Source of the DNA: Actinomycetota bacterium
GTDB lineage: Bacteria; Actinomycetota; Acidimicrobiia; Acidimicrobiales; JAHWLA01
NCBI GenBank assembly: GCA_019347595.1
Contig: JAHWLA010000093.1
Coordinates: 1-9,615 of the forward strand
DNA length: 9,615 nucleotides
Reading direction: 5' to 3'
Shown here: positions 7,907 through 9,615 of the stretch, piece by piece
Numbering within the stretch: the stretch's first letter is position 1
Layout of the letters: every line of letters starts with the position of its first letter
Program-made: the position numbers and the translations under genes
Notes under the pieces: generated by a model
Databases searched by the model: none
What the model was told of the DNA's origin: nothing
What the model saw: the letters and a program-made list of their open reading frames with translations, nothing else

Positions 7907-8629
7907 TCAGTGCTCGGCGTGGCGCCGCTCGCGGTCCTCGTCCAGCGTCGTCTCGTCGTCGTGGCGGCCGCCGTCGCGGTCTCGATCGCTGCGGTCCATG
8001 ATCGACGTGCCGTCGTCGACGACTGTCGTCCGCCCGCCCGTCGTCTCTGTCGGCACGCCAGCACCGATTGTGGGATCGACGGCCCGGGTCATGTAGCGGC
8101 CGTGCCAGCGTTCGCCCATGGCACCGCCCCACACCGAGCCGATCAGCATGGCCACGAGCGAGCCGATGCCTGCCACGGTCCCGATCTGGCGCCACTCGTC
8201 GCCGGTGGTGGGCACGCCGATGTTGCGCAGGTTGCGCAGGATGTCGTCGGCGTCGGCGAACATGTTGATGACGGCCGCAACGCCCACGGCGACCACTACG
8301 CCGAGCACGAATGTCATGAAGCCGTTCCACATGCCGGAGCGGCGGGCCATGCGCCCGGCGACGTAGCCGCCGAAGAAGTACGACAGCAGCAGGACGAGGC
8401 CCACGGCGATGCCGCCTGCCACGCCGAGCTGCTCCCACCGATCGGTGCTGAGGTTCGTGTCGAAGCCGATGCCGTTGGCCACGGCGGCGGCCACCGCCAC
8501 CAGCACCGCGAAGGCTCCGTAGGCGACCAGCGTCCCGGCCAGCGCGCTCAGGAAGGAGATCTTCCGCTTCCCGGCGTCCTGGGCGAGGACCGCACGGTCA
8601 TGCCGGGTTTCCACCAGGTCTCGGCCCAT
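7907..8629 (-). CDS. Four-helix membrane protein with charged C-terminal tail (YrzE/TIGR04086-like)
   Basis: Predicted integral membrane protein of 240 aa with helices at about 26-52, 68-94, 102-122 and 148-168. FFGGYVAGRMARRSGMWNG (85-103) resembles the conserved segment of small actinobacterial and firmicute membrane proteins grouped with YrzE/TIGR04086, whose function is not known. WGGAMGERWHGRY follows the last helix. The last 55 or so residues are hydrophilic and dense in Asp, Arg, Glu and His, and probably disordered; they could bind metal or a partner, but nothing proves this. The start at 8629 is supported by a strong ribosome site. The gene lies 63 nt after the DinB-like gene on the same strand, so the two may be co-transcribed. 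Confidence 0.8.
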   Translation of the reverse strand: MGRDLVETRHDRAVLAQDAGKRKISFLSALAGTLVAYGAFAVLVAVAAAVANGIGFDTNLSTDRWEQLGVAGGIAVGLVLLLSYFFGGYVAGRMARRSGMWNGFMTFVLGVVVAVGVAAVINMFADADDILRNLRNIGVPTTGDEWRQIGTVAGIGSLVAMLIGSVWGGAMGERWHGRYMTRAVDPTIGAGVPTETTGGRTTVVDDGTSIMDRSDRDRDGGRHDDETTLDEDRERRHAEH

Positions 8630-8631
8630 GA

Positions 8632-8641
8632 CTCCTCCTCC
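8632..8641 (-). promoter_or_regulatory. Strong ribosome binding site of the YrzE-like gene
   Basis: On the minus strand GGAGGAGGAG stands directly before TC and the ATG at 8629, leaving about 7 nt from the core GGAGG to the start codon. It is the clearest Shine-Dalgarno in the window and fixes this start; most other genes here have weak ones. Confidence 0.85.
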
Positions 8642-8692
8642 AGACGTGTCCTGGCGCGGTTGTCCCCGCGGGTGGGAGGCGGGAAACGGCGG

Positions 8693-9208
8693 TCAGCCGC
8701 GGCCCCGTGTGGCGTCGACCGCCTGCTGCGCCTCACGGAGGTGGTGGCTGCCCATGTGGGCGGCGTGCCGGGCCAGGTGGCCGGCCGTGATGCCGGCCTC
8801 GGTGGGCGTCGCCGTGGTGCGGTCCCACGCGTCGGACGGGAGTTGTTCGACGGCGCGGGCGACCGCGTCTGTCGCCGTCTCCATCCGTTCGAGGACCGCC
8901 TCCACCGACCGGGATTGCGGTGACCCCGGGTCGATGTCGACGGTGGGCGGGGCGCCGATGCCGAGCCCGCGCACGGCCTCGGCGACGAGCGCCATGGCGT
9001 CGGCCGCGTACGACGCGTGCTCCACCGCCGACCAGCCGCCGGGCGGGCGACGGAGGACGACCTCGGCGCCGCCCTCCTCGTCGGCGGGGCGCACCAGCAC
9101 GGCGCGGTAGCGGCGGGGGAACGAGCGGGCGGCCACGGCGGCATCCGCCGGGGTGAGGCCCGCGGGGTCGAACCCGCATGTCGGGCAGCGGTCACGAATG
9201 GAAGCCAT
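8693..9208 (-). CDS. DinB-fold (DinB/YfiT-like) putative metalloprotein with CPxCGFD N-terminus
   Basis: Protein of 171 aa from the ATG at 9208. It begins with a CPTCGFDP motif (Cys8, Cys11) followed by GLTPADA and SFPRRYRAVL, a start common in actinobacterial DinB-superfamily proteins. GGWSAVEHASY supplies His64, and the C-terminal helix HLARHAAHMGSHH supplies His151 and His155 with extra His144, His148 and His156, matching the three-histidine metal site of the DinB/YfiT fold. Members characterised elsewhere are thiol-S-transferases (mycothiol or bacillithiol) or maleylpyruvate-isomerase-like enzymes; the substrate here cannot be told. Longer in-frame starts up to 9268 would overlap the divergent hydrolase gene and encode a less protein-like leader, so 9208 is preferred. 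No Shine-Dalgarno precedes it, consistent with a leaderless mRNA. Confidence 0.82.
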   Translation of the reverse strand: MASIRDRCPTCGFDPAGLTPADAAVAARSFPRRYRAVLVRPADEEGGAEVVLRRPPGGWSAVEHASYAADAMALVAEAVRGLGIGAPPTVDIDPGSPQSRSVEAVLERMETATDAVARAVEQLPSDAWDRTTATPTEAGITAGHLARHAAHMGSHHLREAQQAVDATRGRG

Positions 9209-9213
9209 GACCG

Positions 9214-9224
9214 CGTACGGTACG
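9214..9224. promoter_or_regulatory. Symmetric CGTACGGTACG element between divergent starts, candidate shared -10
   Basis: The 19 bp between the DinB start (9208) and the hydrolase start (9228) contain the palindrome CGTAC-G-GTACG. On the plus strand TACGGT (9216-9221) fits the TAnnnT -10 pattern and lies 6 nt before the hydrolase ATG. On the minus strand TACCGT (9222-9217) fits too and lies 8 nt before the DinB ATG. Both distances suit leaderless transcripts starting at or near the start codon, and neither gene has a Shine-Dalgarno. A repressor operator is the other reading. Confidence 0.5.
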
Positions 9225-9227
9225 ACC

Positions 9228-9615
9228 ATGGCGACGCGCATCGCGCCCGGCGTGGTGGAGATCGACACCCGACTGGGCGGCTGGGACCAGGTGACGGCCG
9301 GTTATCTGATCGAAGGACCGGCGCCGGTGCTGGTGGAGACGGGCAGCCAGAGCTCGGTGCCCACGCTGCTGGCGGCCCTGGCCGACCTCGGCCTGGGGGC
9401 CGACGACCTGGCGGGCATCGTCGTCACCCACATCCACCTCGACCATGCGGGCGGGGTGGGCGACGTGGCTCGGGCGTTCCCGAAGGCGACGGTGTACGTG
9501 CACGAGAAGGGCGCCCGCCACCTGGCCGACCCCACGCGCCTGGTCGACTCGGCGGCCATGGTCTACGGCGACCTGCTCGACACGCTGTACGGCCGCCTCG
9601 ATCCCACGCCCGCCG
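9228..9615 (+). CDS. Metallo-beta-lactamase-fold hydrolase, partial (3' end beyond window)
   Basis: An open frame from the ATG at 9228 runs to the window edge without a stop, giving 129 residues of the N-terminal part. It begins MATRIAPGVVEIDTRLGGWD and has an early strand PVLVETGS, followed by VVTHIHLDHAGGVGD. HIHLDH is the HxHxDH zinc-binding motif of the metallo-beta-lactamase fold, and VYVHEKGARHL follows as in glyoxalase-II-like members. The GTG-to-TAG end is not seen, so the later metal ligands and any extra domain are unknown. Family members hydrolyse thioesters, lactones, phosphoesters and others; the substrate cannot be inferred. It is divergent from the DinB-like gene with 19 bp between start codons and is probably leaderless. 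Confidence 0.88.
   Translation, partial: MATRIAPGVVEIDTRLGGWDQVTAGYLIEGPAPVLVETGSQSSVPTLLAALADLGLGADDLAGIVVTHIHLDHAGGVGDVARAFPKATVYVHEKGARHLADPTRLVDSAAMVYGDLLDTLYGRLDPTPA

Overview
The window is very GC-rich, with dense, closely packed genes. The gene content points to a high-GC actinobacterium: a membrane-anchored PP2C phosphatase fused to an anti-sigma-type kinase domain, a secreted subtilase with an SWYG-rich tail, tandem short fluoride-channel genes, and DinB-type proteins with a CPxCGFD start. An Acidimicrobiia-like lineage is possible but is only a guess. I see no mobile element, CRISPR array, phage gene, tRNA or rRNA, and nothing that looks recently transferred.

Layout. Bases 1-63 hold a perfect 24-bp inverted repeat just past the end of the first gene. 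Two minus-strand genes follow as an apparent operon read from 4654 down to 64: a secreted S8 serine protease, then a large sensor protein (membrane domain, GAF, PAS, SpoIIE/PP2C phosphatase, HATPase). A divergent intergenic region (4655-4789) separates them from two overlapping plus-strand crcB/Fluc genes that probably make a heteromeric fluoride channel. A second long hairpin (5492-5544) follows crcB2. Like the first, it starts exactly 10 nt past a stop codon. Next is a DsbA-family thioredoxin-fold gene (5578-6258) broken by one in-frame TAG, then an intact ABC-F ATPase (6299-7888).

Convergent to the ABC-F gene are two minus-strand genes: a four-helix membrane protein with a charged tail (8629-7907) and, upstream of it, a DinB-fold protein (9208-8693). 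Divergent from DinB, with only 19 bp between the two start codons, a metallo-beta-lactamase-fold hydrolase starts at 9228 and runs off the window edge. The 19-bp gap centres on a palindrome that can supply a -10 element to both strands.

The genes do not form one obvious pathway. Most look like chromosomal stress, envelope and housekeeping genes. The observations most worth following are the matched post-stop hairpins, the symmetric divergent promoter candidate, the nonsense-interrupted DsbA gene, the loss of Phe-box residues in the crcB pair, and the SWYGT repeat tail of the protease beside the signalling phosphatase.
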